A DNA stretch of 64,000 bases from CAKZNE01 sp963976435 (GCA_963976435.1 CAXBKQ010000009.1:62001-126000); one strand, 5' to 3'; positions 51,974 through 61,677 are shown, counted from the stretch's first letter. A program made the numbers and translations. Notes: generated by a model from the letters alone, not told the origin.

Positions 51974-53209
51974 ATGAAAAACCGCTTTAACCGACGCTTG
52001 CCGCAAGCCTTACTTTCTATATTATTGGTATTGAGTACTTTCTTCGTTTCCGCTCAGGAAATTGAAGGAGATGTGGCCAAAGGAAAATCTCTCTTTAATG
52101 CTAAATGTGCTTCATGCCATAAGCTTAATAAAAAAGTTATTGGACCTGCCCTCGCAGGCGTAACAGAAAGAAGAACCCGCGAATGGCTTCAAAAATGGAT
52201 TCGTAACAACCAAGAGTTAAGAGAAAGTGGAGATGCAGATGCTATCGCCATTTTTGAAGAGTATAATGGTTCTGTGATGACTCCTTTTCCTGGTCTTACC
52301 GATGAGGATATTGATAATATCCTGGCCTATACAGCTGCGCCTCCTCCAAGTCCTGTTGGCCCTCCCGTTGAAGGTGGTGGTGAAGTGAGTGCTGAGTCTG
52401 ACAATACTATGGTATTGGTGGTTCTGGGAAGTATCCTCTTGTTTCTAGTTTTTCTTTTAACAAGAGTAAAAAACACTTTAAAAACGGTTAAGGGCGATCC
52501 TACATCTACTATTGCAGAGGATGCGGATAGAATTACAAGAACAGCTCTTAAAAACCCGAAAATCACAACCCTTCTTACTATTTTAATAGCCATTGTCTTT
52601 TTACAACAATTGTATTTAGGTTTAATGGAGATTGGAGTAAAACAAGATTACCAGCCAGAACAGCCAATTAAATTTTCACACAAACTACATGCAGGTGAAA
52701 ATCAGATCGACTGTAATTATTGTCATTATGGTGCTCGAAAGGGTAAGCATTCGAATATTCCATCTGCTTCCGTTTGTATGAATTGTCATATGAATATTTC
52801 AGAAGGGCCTAAATACGGTGAAACTGAAATTGCAAAAATTTACGATGCTGTAGGTTGGGATTCAGAAAACGCAAAGTATATTGAAAACTATGATGTGAAA
52901 CCTATCAAATGGATTCGTATTCATAATTTACCAGATTTAGCTTATTTCAACCACTCTCAACATGTTACCGCCGGTCAAGTTGAATGTCAGACTTGCCATG
53001 GTCCAATTGAAGAGATGGAAGAAGTTTACCAATATTCTCCATTAACTATGGGATGGTGTGTGAATTGTCACCGCGAAACTAAAGTTAAGGTGGAGTCCAA
53101 TGAATACTACACAGAAATGCATGAAAAGCTGAAGGAGAAATTCGGTGATGATGCAGAAATTACTGTAGAAATGATTGGTGGTTTGGAATGTGGCAAGTGT
53201 CACTATTAA
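51974..53209 (+). CDS. actA: Alternative complex III subunit ActA, hexahaem cytochrome c
   Basis: 411 residues from the ATG at 51974 (an ATG four codons upstream is possible). Signal peptide, then a monohaem cytochrome c domain with CASCH (about 45-49 of the mature-end numbering from the first ATG), a membrane helix (about 145-162), a second hydrophobic segment (about 195-215), and a pentahaem domain with CNYCH, CMNCH, CQTCH, CVNCH and CGKCH. That is six CxxCH sites against five in the classic ActA, so a monohaem cytochrome is fused in front. Passes electrons from the quinol-oxidising part of the complex. Confidence 0.93.
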   Translation: MKNRFNRRLPQALLSILLVLSTFFVSAQEIEGDVAKGKSLFNAKCASCHKLNKKVIGPALAGVTERRTREWLQKWIRNNQELRESGDADAIAIFEEYNGSVMTPFPGLTDEDIDNILAYTAAPPPSPVGPPVEGGGEVSAESDNTMVLVVLGSILLFLVFLLTRVKNTLKTVKGDPTSTIAEDADRITRTALKNPKITTLLTILIAIVFLQQLYLGLMEIGVKQDYQPEQPIKFSHKLHAGENQIDCNYCHYGARKGKHSNIPSASVCMNCHMNISEGPKYGETEIAKIYDAVGWDSENAKYIENYDVKPIKWIRIHNLPDLAYFNHSQHVTAGQVECQTCHGPIEEMEEVYQYSPLTMGWCVNCHRETKVKVESNEYYTEMHEKLKEKFGDDAEITVEMIGGLECGKCHY

Positions 53210-53235
53210 TTTTTGAATAATCTTTCCTAATAATA

Positions 53236-56200
53236 ATGGCAGAAACTAAAAAATACTGGAAAGGAATTGAAGAGCTTCACGACTCTGACATTGTAAAGAA
53301 CTTACAAGAGAATGAGTTTGCTTCTGAAATTTCTAACGAAGAGTTTCTTGGGGATAAAGAAAGCTTGGATAGCTCAAATACGAGTAGAAGAGATTTTCTA
53401 AAGTATGTAGGATTTTCCACAGCAGCAGCGACTTTAGCAGCTTGCGAAACCCCAGTGATTCAGTCCATTCCTTATGTGGTGGCACCTGAAGAAATAATTC
53501 CCGGAATTGCTAATTATTACGCAAGTTCCTATTTTGATGGAGCGGATTATGCCTCTATTCTTGTGAAAACAAGAGAGGGTCGTCCTATTAAAATTGAAAA
53601 TAATAAAATGGCGGCCATTAATGGCGGAGCAAATGCCCGTATCCATGCCTCCGTTTTAAACTTATACGACGCCACTCGTAGTCGCTTTCCACTTGTGAAT
53701 GCTGAGCGTCAGAGTTGGAACAAATTCGATGCCTCTGTAATGGCTGATTTGGAAGCAGCTGCAGCTAGCGGAAAACAAATTGTTTTTCTTACTTCTACTG
53801 TAATTAGCCCAAGTTTTAAGGCTATTGTTGCTGAGTATAAAGCTAAATATGAAAATTTTAAACACGTTAGTTATGACGTGTTTTCCTATTCTGGAAAGTT
53901 AGATGCTTATGAAGCGATGACTGGAAAGAGGGCCTTCCCAATGTATAAATTCCAAAATGCTAGCGCGATTGTAAGTTTCGACGCTGATTTTCTTGGTGAT
54001 TGGATTGGGCAAAATGTTAGTGCAGAATATGCTAGCAGAAGAAAGCCAGGAAAAAATATGTCGAGACATGTACAGTTCGAATCAAATTTGAGTCTAACTG
54101 GTAGTAATGCAGATCAAAGACATAAATTAAAGCCTAGCCAGGTTGGTACTGCTCTTGTTGCTTTACACAATGAGATTGCTAGTGCTAAGGGTGAATCAAC
54201 ATTTGATAGCGCTAAAGCTTCTCCAGAAATTAAAGCTGCCGCTAAGGATTTGATTAAAGCTGGAAAAAATGGCTTGGTGGTTTCCGGACATAATAGTAAG
54301 GATATTGAAGCTCTTGTTATTGCCATCAATAAACTTCTAGGAAACGATGGAAATGTAGTAGATTATTCAAAAAGAACCTATCTACGTCAAGGGAATGATA
54401 AGGATATGGCTCAATTAATCACTGATATGAACAGTGGAAATGTTGGTGCTTTATTTATGGATAATATTAATCCGGTTTACAGATTTGCCAATGATGGTAA
54501 ATTTGAAGCTGGTATGAAAAAAGTAGGATTAACTCTTTCTTTTACTGAAAAGAATGATGAAACTGCTTCTAAGGCCAAATACCTTTGTTCAAAAAATAAT
54601 TACCTGGAAAGTTGGGGTGATGCCATGCCAGCTGATGGACATTATAGCCTACAACAGCCAGTAATTAGCCCCTTGTTCAATACACGTCAAACTGAAGATT
54701 GTTTATTGAAATGGTTGGGTAAAGAAGAATCTTACAATGATTATCTAGCCGCCAATTGGTCTGCCAATATTCTTAATGGTGGCAACTGGAATCAAGCTCT
54801 TCACGACGGTGTTTTTGCGGCTTCTACCTCTGCAGTAGAAGAAGTGATCACAGATATTGTTGAGGATGTTAGTAATGCCCTGAGTGGAGATATGAATCAT
54901 GCTTCAGAAGCGGCATCAAGATTATTAAAAACTAAATCCAGTGATTTTGAAGTCCTTTTTTATCAAAAGGCTGGAATGGGGGCAAGTGTATTGGCAAATA
55001 ACCCTTGGTTATTAGAATTGCCAGATCCTGTTACAAGATTATCTTGGGATAATTATGTTACTATGAGCGCAGTAGATGCTGTTGCTTTAGAAGTAATGAA
55101 TAGAAATTTAGCCGATGGAGCTTTAAATGGTAGCATTGTTACCCTAAAAGCAAACGGTAAAGAAATAAATGCCCCAGTATTAATTCAACCTGGTCAGGCA
55201 GCTGGAACTATTGGTTTGGCTATTGGCTATGGAAGGGAAGGTGCAGGAAAAGCAGCGGATAAAGTAGGAGTAAATGCATTTGCTTTGATGAATGGTTCTC
55301 ACTCTGCTGCTGTAAGCATTGCAAAAGCTGAAGGAGAGCATGAATTTGCTAGCTTCCAGTTGGCCCATACAATGATGGGAAGGAAGATTGTAAATGAAGT
55401 TTCTTTAGATACTTATTTAAACAAACCTGCCAAAAGTGAGGGAGGAAAAGGTTGGAACCAACCTACAGTTTTTGAAACATTTAAAGGGCCTTTGTCTGCA
55501 GAGGAAACCAACCTTTGGGATGATTTTGATCATGAAACAGGACATATGTGGAATATGTCAATTGACCTTAACCTTTGTAATGGTTGTGGTGCCTGTGTTA
55601 TTTCATGTCATTCAGAAAACAATGTGCCTGTTGTTGGAAAAGAAGAGATCAGAAAAAATAGAAATATGCACTGGTTGCGTATCGATAGATACTATAGCAG
55701 TGATATGAATGAAGAAGTAGCTGAGAAAGAAGGCTATGAAGGATTAGGTATTTTGCCTGGATCTAAAGGTGTTACAGATATGTTTGCCGAAATGGAAAAA
55801 GCCTCTGCTAGCCCAGAAGTTGTATTCCAGCCAGTAATGTGTCAGCATTGTAATCATGCACCTTGTGAAACGGTTTGTCCAGTTGCTGCAACAACACACA
55901 GTAATGAGGGATTGAATCAAATGACTTATAACCGTTGTATTGGTACTAGATATTGTGCCAACAACTGTCCTTATAAAGTAAGAAGGTTTAATTGGTTTGA
56001 ATACCATAATAAGCCAGAGCGTTTCGGAGTGAATTACGCTATGAACGACGATATTGGTAAAATGGTGTTAAACCCAGATGTTACCGTACGTACTCGTGGA
56101 GTGATGGAAAAATGTTCTTTCTGTATCCAGAAAATTCAATTAGGAAAGCTGGATGCTAAGAAGAAGGGACAGAAAATTAAGGATGGTCAGGTTCAAACTG

Positions 56201-56367
56201 CTTGTCAATCTGCATGTGATACTGGTGCTATTACATTTGGAGATGTAAATGATAAAGATAGTGCTGTATTTAAATTGAAATCAGATGATAGAATGTATCA
56301 TTTGTTGGAAGATGTAGGTACACAACCATCGGTATTTTATCAGACAAAAGTTAGAAACAGAGCTTAA
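53236..56367 (+). CDS. actB: Alternative complex III subunit ActB (molybdopterin-like plus Fe-S)
   Basis: 1043 residues. A twin-arginine signal (TSRRDFLKYVGFSTAAATLAAC, in two parts) has a lipobox-like LAAC. The N-terminal two thirds (~70-740) resemble a molybdopterin oxidoreductase but, as in other ActB, appear to lack cofactor-binding motifs. The C-terminal third is a ferredoxin-like domain with four Cys groups: CNGCGACVISC, CQHCNHAPCETVC, CIGTRYCANNC and CSFCIQ...CQSAC, enough for three 4Fe-4S and one 3Fe-4S type cluster. Faces the periplasm and links quinol oxidation by ActC to ActA. Confidence 0.95.
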   Translation: MAETKKYWKGIEELHDSDIVKNLQENEFASEISNEEFLGDKESLDSSNTSRRDFLKYVGFSTAAATLAACETPVIQSIPYVVAPEEIIPGIANYYASSYFDGADYASILVKTREGRPIKIENNKMAAINGGANARIHASVLNLYDATRSRFPLVNAERQSWNKFDASVMADLEAAAASGKQIVFLTSTVISPSFKAIVAEYKAKYENFKHVSYDVFSYSGKLDAYEAMTGKRAFPMYKFQNASAIVSFDADFLGDWIGQNVSAEYASRRKPGKNMSRHVQFESNLSLTGSNADQRHKLKPSQVGTALVALHNEIASAKGESTFDSAKASPEIKAAAKDLIKAGKNGLVVSGHNSKDIEALVIAINKLLGNDGNVVDYSKRTYLRQGNDKDMAQLITDMNSGNVGALFMDNINPVYRFANDGKFEAGMKKVGLTLSFTEKNDETASKAKYLCSKNNYLESWGDAMPADGHYSLQQPVISPLFNTRQTEDCLLKWLGKEESYNDYLAANWSANILNGGNWNQALHDGVFAASTSAVEEVITDIVEDVSNALSGDMNHASEAASRLLKTKSSDFEVLFYQKAGMGASVLANNPWLLELPDPVTRLSWDNYVTMSAVDAVALEVMNRNLADGALNGSIVTLKANGKEINAPVLIQPGQAAGTIGLAIGYGREGAGKAADKVGVNAFALMNGSHSAAVSIAKAEGEHEFASFQLAHTMMGRKIVNEVSLDTYLNKPAKSEGGKGWNQPTVFETFKGPLSAEETNLWDDFDHETGHMWNMSIDLNLCNGCGACVISCHSENNVPVVGKEEIRKNRNMHWLRIDRYYSSDMNEEVAEKEGYEGLGILPGSKGVTDMFAEMEKASASPEVVFQPVMCQHCNHAPCETVCPVAATTHSNEGLNQMTYNRCIGTRYCANNCPYKVRRFNWFEYHNKPERFGVNYAMNDDIGKMVLNPDVTVRTRGVMEKCSFCIQKIQLGKLDAKKKGQKIKDGQVQTACQSACDTGAITFGDVNDKDSAVFKLKSDDRMYHLLEDVGTQPSVFYQTKVRNRA

Positions 56368-56388
56368 TAAAATTATAAAGATCAACGT

Positions 56389-57774
56389 ATGCATTACGAA
56401 GCTCCGATAAGGACTCCATTAATTACAGGCGAAAAGAGCTACCACGATATTACTGTGGATGTAGCCAGACCTGTAGAATCTAAGGCTCCTAGATCTTGGT
56501 GGATCGTATTTTCATTATCCCTAGCAGCATTCCTTTGGGGTGTTGGCTGTATTCTTTACACTATTGGTGTGGGAATCGGAGTTTGGGGTTTGAATAACAC
56601 TGTAGACTGGGCCTGGGATATTACCAACTTTGTATGGTGGGTAGGTATTGGGCACGCAGGAACCCTTATTTCTGCTGTACTTTTGCTATTCCGTCAGAAA
56701 TGGAGAATGTCAATTAACCGTTCTGCTGAGGCGATGACAATTTTTTCTGTTATTCAAGCAGCGCTTTTCCCAGGTATTCATATGGGACGTATTTGGCAAG
56801 CCTATTATGTATTCCCAATTCCTAATCAATTTGGATCTTTATGGGTAAACTTTAATTCACCATTGCTTTGGGATGTATTTGCCATCTCAACTTATTTCTC
56901 AGTTTCTGTTGTATTCTGGTATGTAGGATTAATTCCAGATTTTGCAATGATTAGGGATCGTGCTGTACGTCCAGTTACAAAACATATTTATAAAATTTTA
57001 AGTTTTGGTTGGGGTGGTAAAGCAAAACACTGGCAAAGATTTGAGGAAGTTTCTCTTGTTTTAGCTGGATTAGCTACTCCACTGGTATTATCTGTACACA
57101 CTATTGTATCCATGGACTTTGCTACATCAGTAATTCCAGGATGGCATACCACTATTTTCCCACCCTATTTTGTTGCCGGTGCAATATTCTCTGGATTTGC
57201 CATGGTACAAACCCTATTGATTATCGTAAGAAAAATGTTCAAAATGGAAGATTATATTACCATTGAACATATTGAAATGATGAACATTGTAATTATGCTT
57301 ACCGGATCAATCGTTGGTGTAGCTTATATTACAGAGTTGTTTATTGCCTGGTATAGTGGTGTGGAATATGAACAATATGCATTTTTAAATAGGGCAACAG
57401 GGCCTTATTGGTGGGCCTATTGGAGTATGATGACATGCAATGTGTTTAGCCCACAGTTTATGTGGTTTAAAAAATTGAGGACAAGTATCATGTTTACCTT
57501 TATTATTTCTATAGTAGTAAACATAGGTATGTGGTTTGAGCGATTTGTAATTATTGTTACTTCGCTACACAGAGATTATCTTCCATCTTCTTGGAGTATG
57601 TTCTCCCCCACATTTGTTGATATTGGAATCTTTATAGGTACAATTGGTTTTTTCTTTGTTTTATTCCTTCTTTATGCAAGAACATTCCCTGTTATTGCAC
57701 AGGCAGAATTGAAAACAATTTTGAAATCTTCTGGAGAGAACTTTAAAAAATTACACGATCAGGATGGCCACTAA
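56389..57774 (+). CDS. actC: Alternative complex III subunit ActC (NrfD/PsrC-like)
   Basis: 461-residue integral membrane protein with about ten helices. It belongs to the NrfD/PsrC quinol-binding family; features are FVWWVGIGHAGTLISAVLLL (about 83-102), SIDWAWDI-like segments and HIGRIW-type residues (GIHMGRIWQAYY), plus DFATSVIPGWHTTIFPPYFVAGAIFSG (in part) for the quinol site. It oxidises menaquinol and may help move protons. The stop overlaps actD by 11 nt. Confidence 0.95.
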   Translation: MHYEAPIRTPLITGEKSYHDITVDVARPVESKAPRSWWIVFSLSLAAFLWGVGCILYTIGVGIGVWGLNNTVDWAWDITNFVWWVGIGHAGTLISAVLLLFRQKWRMSINRSAEAMTIFSVIQAALFPGIHMGRIWQAYYVFPIPNQFGSLWVNFNSPLLWDVFAISTYFSVSVVFWYVGLIPDFAMIRDRAVRPVTKHIYKILSFGWGGKAKHWQRFEEVSLVLAGLATPLVLSVHTIVSMDFATSVIPGWHTTIFPPYFVAGAIFSGFAMVQTLLIIVRKMFKMEDYITIEHIEMMNIVIMLTGSIVGVAYITELFIAWYSGVEYEQYAFLNRATGPYWWAYWSMMTCNVFSPQFMWFKKLRTSIMFTFIISIVVNIGMWFERFVIIVTSLHRDYLPSSWSMFSPTFVDIGIFIGTIGFFFVLFLLYARTFPVIAQAELKTILKSSGENFKKLHDQDGH

Positions 57775-58297
57775 TCACAGTACTACAATAATCAGTGCCT
57801 TGTTCGATGACGATGATGTGTTATTGAAAGGTGTTAAAGATGTAAGAGCCAAGGGCTATAACATCAACGAGGTGTACAGTCCATTTCCAGTACATGGACT
57901 AGATCACGCTCTTGGATTGAAAGGAACTAGAATAGCCATTGCTGCATTTATGTATGGATGTCTAGGTCTGATTACAGCGATCTCATTAACCTATGGAATG
58001 ATGATAGTTGATTGGCCAATGAATATTGGTGGTAAGCCAAGTTTTTCTTGGGGAGAAAATATGCCAGCATTTGTGCCTATTATGTTTGAATTAACGGTAT
58101 TTTTTGCCGCTCACTTAATGGTATGGACATTCTTTATTAGAAATGATATTTATCCAGGAAGAAAAGCTCAAAATCCAGACCCAAGAACAACAGATGACAA
58201 GTTCTTGATGGAAGTTGAATTAAAAGGTGATAAAGAAGAATTAATGTCTCTTCTTCGCGATAGCGGAGCAATAGAGATTAGCGAAACTCATAACTAA
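57764..58297 (+). CDS. actD: Alternative complex III subunit ActD (DUF3341)
   Basis: 177 residues with two membrane helices (about 62-84 and 104-125) and a cytoplasmic N-terminal part with the pattern YNINEVYSPFPVHGLDHALG. This is the DUF3341/ActD family, a structural subunit without cofactors. The C-terminal ~40 residues are polar. It starts inside actC and is followed 7 nt later by actE. Confidence 0.93.
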   Translation: MATNHSTTIISALFDDDDVLLKGVKDVRAKGYNINEVYSPFPVHGLDHALGLKGTRIAIAAFMYGCLGLITAISLTYGMMIVDWPMNIGGKPSFSWGENMPAFVPIMFELTVFFAAHLMVWTFFIRNDIYPGRKAQNPDPRTTDDKFLMEVELKGDKEELMSLLRDSGAIEISETHN

Positions 58298-58304
58298 GGT
58301 ATCG

Positions 58305-58967
58305 ATGCTTAAGAAGAACATTTTTACCATAATAGCCATGATCTCAGGAGCTTTTTTATTGAGTTCATGCGGTAACGACAAAACCTCTACAGGTTGGGAA
58401 TATATGCCCGATATGTATAGAGGACCAGCTCTAGAGGCCTACCAGCCAAATAGTTTTTTTGCTGATAGCCTAGCTTCAAGAAAACCCGTAGCAGGAACCA
58501 TTGCTAGAGGTTTTATGAGCTATGAGAAGTTTGAAAATACGCCAGAAGGTTATGAACTAGCCAAGGCGAATATGAAAGCTCCAGCTTCCATCGAAATGAA
58601 TGAAATGAATCTTGAAGAAGCCGCTAAATTGTATGGCATTTTCTGTTCTCATTGTCATGGAGCCAAAGGTGATGGACAAGGTATACTTATGAAAAGAGAG
58701 AAGTTTTTGGGTATACCGTCCTATGCAGATCGCGAAATTACAGAAGGAAGTATTTTCCATGTTATAACCTATGGTAAAGGAGTTATGGGCCCACATGCTG
58801 CTCAGCTTACACCAGAGGAAAGATGGAAAGTAGGCCAACATGTATTAAACCTTCGCAAGGCTTTAACTGGCGAAGTAGAAGAGACCCAAGTAGAAGTTGT
58901 GGAAGTAGCTGAAGATGCTACAGAAGCAATTGCTGAGGATAAGCAAGACACAAACCATCAATCCTAA
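58305..58967 (+). CDS. actE: Alternative complex III subunit ActE, monohaem cytochrome c lipoprotein
   Basis: 220 residues. A signal peptide with lipobox LSSC (Cys22) predicts a lipid anchor. A single haem site CSHCHG near residue 109, in GIFCSHCHGAKGDGQG, and a distal Met ligand probably in KGVMGPHAAQL (about 150-160) follow. The last ~30 residues are acidic (EVEETQVEVVEVAEDATEA), a possible docking tail for a cytochrome partner. It is the likely exit point of electrons towards CoxB. It lies between actD and actF with 7- and 12-nt gaps. Confidence 0.94.
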   Translation: MLKKNIFTIIAMISGAFLLSSCGNDKTSTGWEYMPDMYRGPALEAYQPNSFFADSLASRKPVAGTIARGFMSYEKFENTPEGYELAKANMKAPASIEMNEMNLEEAAKLYGIFCSHCHGAKGDGQGILMKREKFLGIPSYADREITEGSIFHVITYGKGVMGPHAAQLTPEERWKVGQHVLNLRKALTGEVEETQVEVVEVAEDATEAIAEDKQDTNHQS

Positions 58968-58979
58968 GTTCAATAGTAT

Positions 58980-60437
58980 ATGTTTGAATTTACCGGAAAA
59001 TTAAAGACACTAACCTTCGTATTAATGCTAATCGGGGCAATATCCATAGGCGCAAGCTTTATGGGCGGAGGAGAAGATCACCACGGAGATGCTGATCATA
59101 CAGAACAACACCACGATGCAGATCATGCTGAAGAGGCTCATGGACATCATGGCGCAGCCGAACATGCAGATTCTCATTCTTCTGATCATGGCGATAAAAA
59201 CCTTATTTATAAGGAAAGTGGACGTGTAGAACATGAACATTATGAGGATGATTTTCATAAAAGTTCTCCTAGAGCTACCAGAGAAAATAATCATTTTTAT
59301 TCTTCTCCAGAACATCATGATGCCGAACATGCTCATCATCAAAAGGCCAATAAACCTTGGGCGAACCTAATGGTGAACAATTTCTTTTTCTTGGCTTTAG
59401 CATTAGGTGCTCTATTTTTCCTAGCTATACAATATGCCGCTCAAGCAGGATGGTCTATCGTAGTTACAAGAATTATGGAAGCTATGGCACAATATATTGC
59501 CATTCCGGTATTAATCTTATTGGTGCTTATCGTTTTCGGATTAAACCATAGTCACCACCTTTGGCACTGGATGGCGGAAGGTATCATGGATCCAGAAAGC
59601 GCAAATTTTGATGCAATTATTAAAGGTAAAGAAGGATTCTTAAATGGACCATTTTTCATCGCTAGAACGGTTATTTATCTTATCGGTTGGGCTGGTTTTG
59701 CATTCCTCATCCGTAAGATGTCGCTAAAATTAGAAGCAGATCCAAATGCTGGAAAGAGATGGAAGAAAATGAGAAATTATTCGGCAGGATTCCTTGTGTT
59801 TTTTGCAGTTACTTCTTCAACTAGTGCTTGGGATTGGATCATGAGTATTGATACACACTGGTTTAGTACCTTATTTGGATGGTATATTTTCGCAGGAATC
59901 TTTGTGAGTGCACTAACGGCAATGACGCTTATCCTTATCTTCCTGAAGAGTAAAGGGTATATGAGCGAAGTGAATGATAGCCACCTACAGGATTTAGCTA
60001 AATTTATGTTTGCCTTCTCTATTTTCTGGACCTACCTATGGTTTTCACAGTTTATGTTAATCTGGTATTCAAACATTCCAGAGGAAGTAACCTATTATAT
60101 GGCCCGTTGGGGTGAGTATAAAGGTATATTCTTTACAATGCTCGTAATGAATTTTGTATTCCCTGTATTGGTATTGATGAGCAGAGATGCTAAAAGAAAT
60201 GTAGGATTTGTAATTACTGCTGGTATTGTAATGATCATCGGACACTGGTTGGATGTATTTATTCTTATTAACCCAGGAAGTGTTGGGCAGCATTGGAGTA
60301 TTGGTTTAACCGATATTGGAACCTTCTTAGGTTTTGCAGGTTTGTTCCTTTTTGTAGTGTTTAGTTCTCTTGCGAAAGCTAAATTGATGCCAGAAGGACA
60401 TCCAATGTTAAAGGAAAGTGAACATCACCATTATTAA
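58980..60437 (+). CDS. actF: Alternative complex III subunit ActF with His-rich insert
   Basis: 485-residue membrane protein with about ten helices, homologous to ActC/NrfD; pairs such as MILIFLKSKGYMSEVNDSHLQDLAKF (in part) and SIDTHWFSTLFGWYIFAG are typical. After a first helix (about 10-28) comes a hydrophilic stretch (about 30-125) with about 20 histidines, e.g. EDHHGDADHTEQHHDADH and EHHDAEHAHHQ. The histidine content far exceeds anything else in the window apart from the CtaD N-terminus. The core then resumes with TM helices from ~130. The stop is 2 nt before the small ORF. Confidence 0.94.
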   Translation: MFEFTGKLKTLTFVLMLIGAISIGASFMGGGEDHHGDADHTEQHHDADHAEEAHGHHGAAEHADSHSSDHGDKNLIYKESGRVEHEHYEDDFHKSSPRATRENNHFYSSPEHHDAEHAHHQKANKPWANLMVNNFFFLALALGALFFLAIQYAAQAGWSIVVTRIMEAMAQYIAIPVLILLVLIVFGLNHSHHLWHWMAEGIMDPESANFDAIIKGKEGFLNGPFFIARTVIYLIGWAGFAFLIRKMSLKLEADPNAGKRWKKMRNYSAGFLVFFAVTSSTSAWDWIMSIDTHWFSTLFGWYIFAGIFVSALTAMTLILIFLKSKGYMSEVNDSHLQDLAKFMFAFSIFWTYLWFSQFMLIWYSNIPEEVTYYMARWGEYKGIFFTMLVMNFVFPVLVLMSRDAKRNVGFVITAGIVMIIGHWLDVFILINPGSVGQHWSIGLTDIGTFLGFAGLFLFVVFSSLAKAKLMPEGHPMLKESEHHHY

Positions 60438-60439
60438 GG

Positions 60440-60577
60440 ATGGCAATGATAGATTGGACATTAATTATTGGAATTGGAATTTTGAGTGCTATCTCTGTTG
60501 CTCAAACAAGAAGAATATTTCAATTGTCATTGGTTTTAAATAGGTCCAATAAAAATTTAGTACAAGGAAAGAATTAG
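60440..60577 (+). CDS. 45-residue membrane protein between actF and coxB
   Basis: An ORF of 46 codons, ATG 2 nt after the actF stop and 27 nt before coxB, filling what would otherwise be the only long gap in a tightly packed operon. Sequence features: MAMIDW, one hydrophobic helix (about 7-21, LIIGIGILSAISVA), then QTRRIFQLSLVLNRSNK, an amphipathic basic stretch with an N-rich end. Probably N-out or N-in single-pass with the basic part cytoplasmic. No family known to me. Position suggests a small subunit or assembly factor of complex III or the oxidase. Confidence 0.65.
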   Translation: MAMIDWTLIIGIGILSAISVAQTRRIFQLSLVLNRSNKNLVQGKN

Positions 60578-60604
60578 TAGTATTAAAAGTAGATAAAGAA
60601 TCGA

Positions 60605-61648
60605 ATGGAAACATTATTGATCATACTAGTAGGAATTTTCGCAATCGTGGTTATAGCTCAGGCTGTTCGCGTATTGGAATTATCTGGTAGCCTAAAGAAG
60701 GATGATAGTGATACAGATGTAACAGATAAGGATAATCGAACTCAAGGATTACTCTTGTTAATCTTTATGATTTTCATGTTTGGAAGTTTTGTATGGATGG
60801 TTTCTGCCTATAGTGGATCCTTATTACCAAAATCAGCCTCAGTTCATGGGGATGATATTGATGGGCTTTGGGATATTTCCATGTGGTTAATTATTGCCGT
60901 TTTCTTTATTACACAAACACTTCTATTTGTTTTTGCCTATAAATACAAAGGTTCGAAAAACAAAAAAGCTACCTATATAGAGCATGATAATCGTTTAGAA
61001 TTTATTTGGACTATCGTTCCTGCTGTGGTTTTAGCGGCATTAATTATTTATGGTCTTACGACCTGGATTAACGTAATGGATCCTACCTATGAGGATGAAC
61101 AGCCAATGGTTGTTGAGATCTATTCTCAGCAATTTAGCTGGACTGCCCGTTATGCAGGTGAGGATAATAAACTTGGTTTTGCCAATGTTGGGCTAATTGA
61201 AGGGGCGAACGTTTTAGGAGTTGACCCAAAGCATGATAATTCTTCAGATGATATTATTGTAAGTGAACTCCATTTGCCTGTTGGAAAGCCAGTATTATTA
61301 AAGTTTAGAAGTCAGGATGTTATTCATTCAGCTTATTTACCACATTTTAGAGTTCAGATGAACTGTGTTCCTGGAACAAATACCCAATTTGCGTTTACAC
61401 CTTCTGTTACTACTGCAGATATGAGAAAAGATGCAGATGTTATTGAAAAGGTGAGAAGGGTAAATGAAGTAAGAGACGAGAATAGACTTAAGGATCCAAG
61501 TATTGAGCCTTGGGAATTTGACTACCTATTGCTTTGCAACAAAATTTGTGGATCTGCACATTATAATATGCAGATGAAAATAGTTGTAGAAACGGAAGAG
61601 GAATACAACAAGTGGTTGAAGGAGCAAAAAACATTCGCAGAATTATAA
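60605..61648 (+). CDS. coxB: Cytochrome c oxidase subunit II
   Basis: 347 residues. Carries the CuA centre that accepts electrons from the cytochrome. CuA ligands: H in DVIHSAYLPHF (about 238), then C-N-K-I-C and H, M in LLCNKICGSAHYNMQMKI (about 305-322). There are four hydrophobic segments: two extra at the N-terminus (about 3-20 and 50-70) in addition to the usual two hairpin helices (about 97-117 and 137-158). No C-terminal cytochrome c domain is fused, so ActE or another cytochrome must donate. Sits between the small ORF and ctaD. Confidence 0.96.
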   Translation: METLLIILVGIFAIVVIAQAVRVLELSGSLKKDDSDTDVTDKDNRTQGLLLLIFMIFMFGSFVWMVSAYSGSLLPKSASVHGDDIDGLWDISMWLIIAVFFITQTLLFVFAYKYKGSKNKKATYIEHDNRLEFIWTIVPAVVLAALIIYGLTTWINVMDPTYEDEQPMVVEIYSQQFSWTARYAGEDNKLGFANVGLIEGANVLGVDPKHDNSSDDIIVSELHLPVGKPVLLKFRSQDVIHSAYLPHFRVQMNCVPGTNTQFAFTPSVTTADMRKDADVIEKVRRVNEVRDENRLKDPSIEPWEFDYLLLCNKICGSAHYNMQMKIVVETEEEYNKWLKEQKTFAEL

Positions 61649-61677
61649 TATTTAAAGTTTAATAGAGAGTTAAGGAT

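Noticed and set aside
59028..59342. Met/Ile-rich minus-strand frame
   Set aside because: Complement of the His-rich codons in actF.
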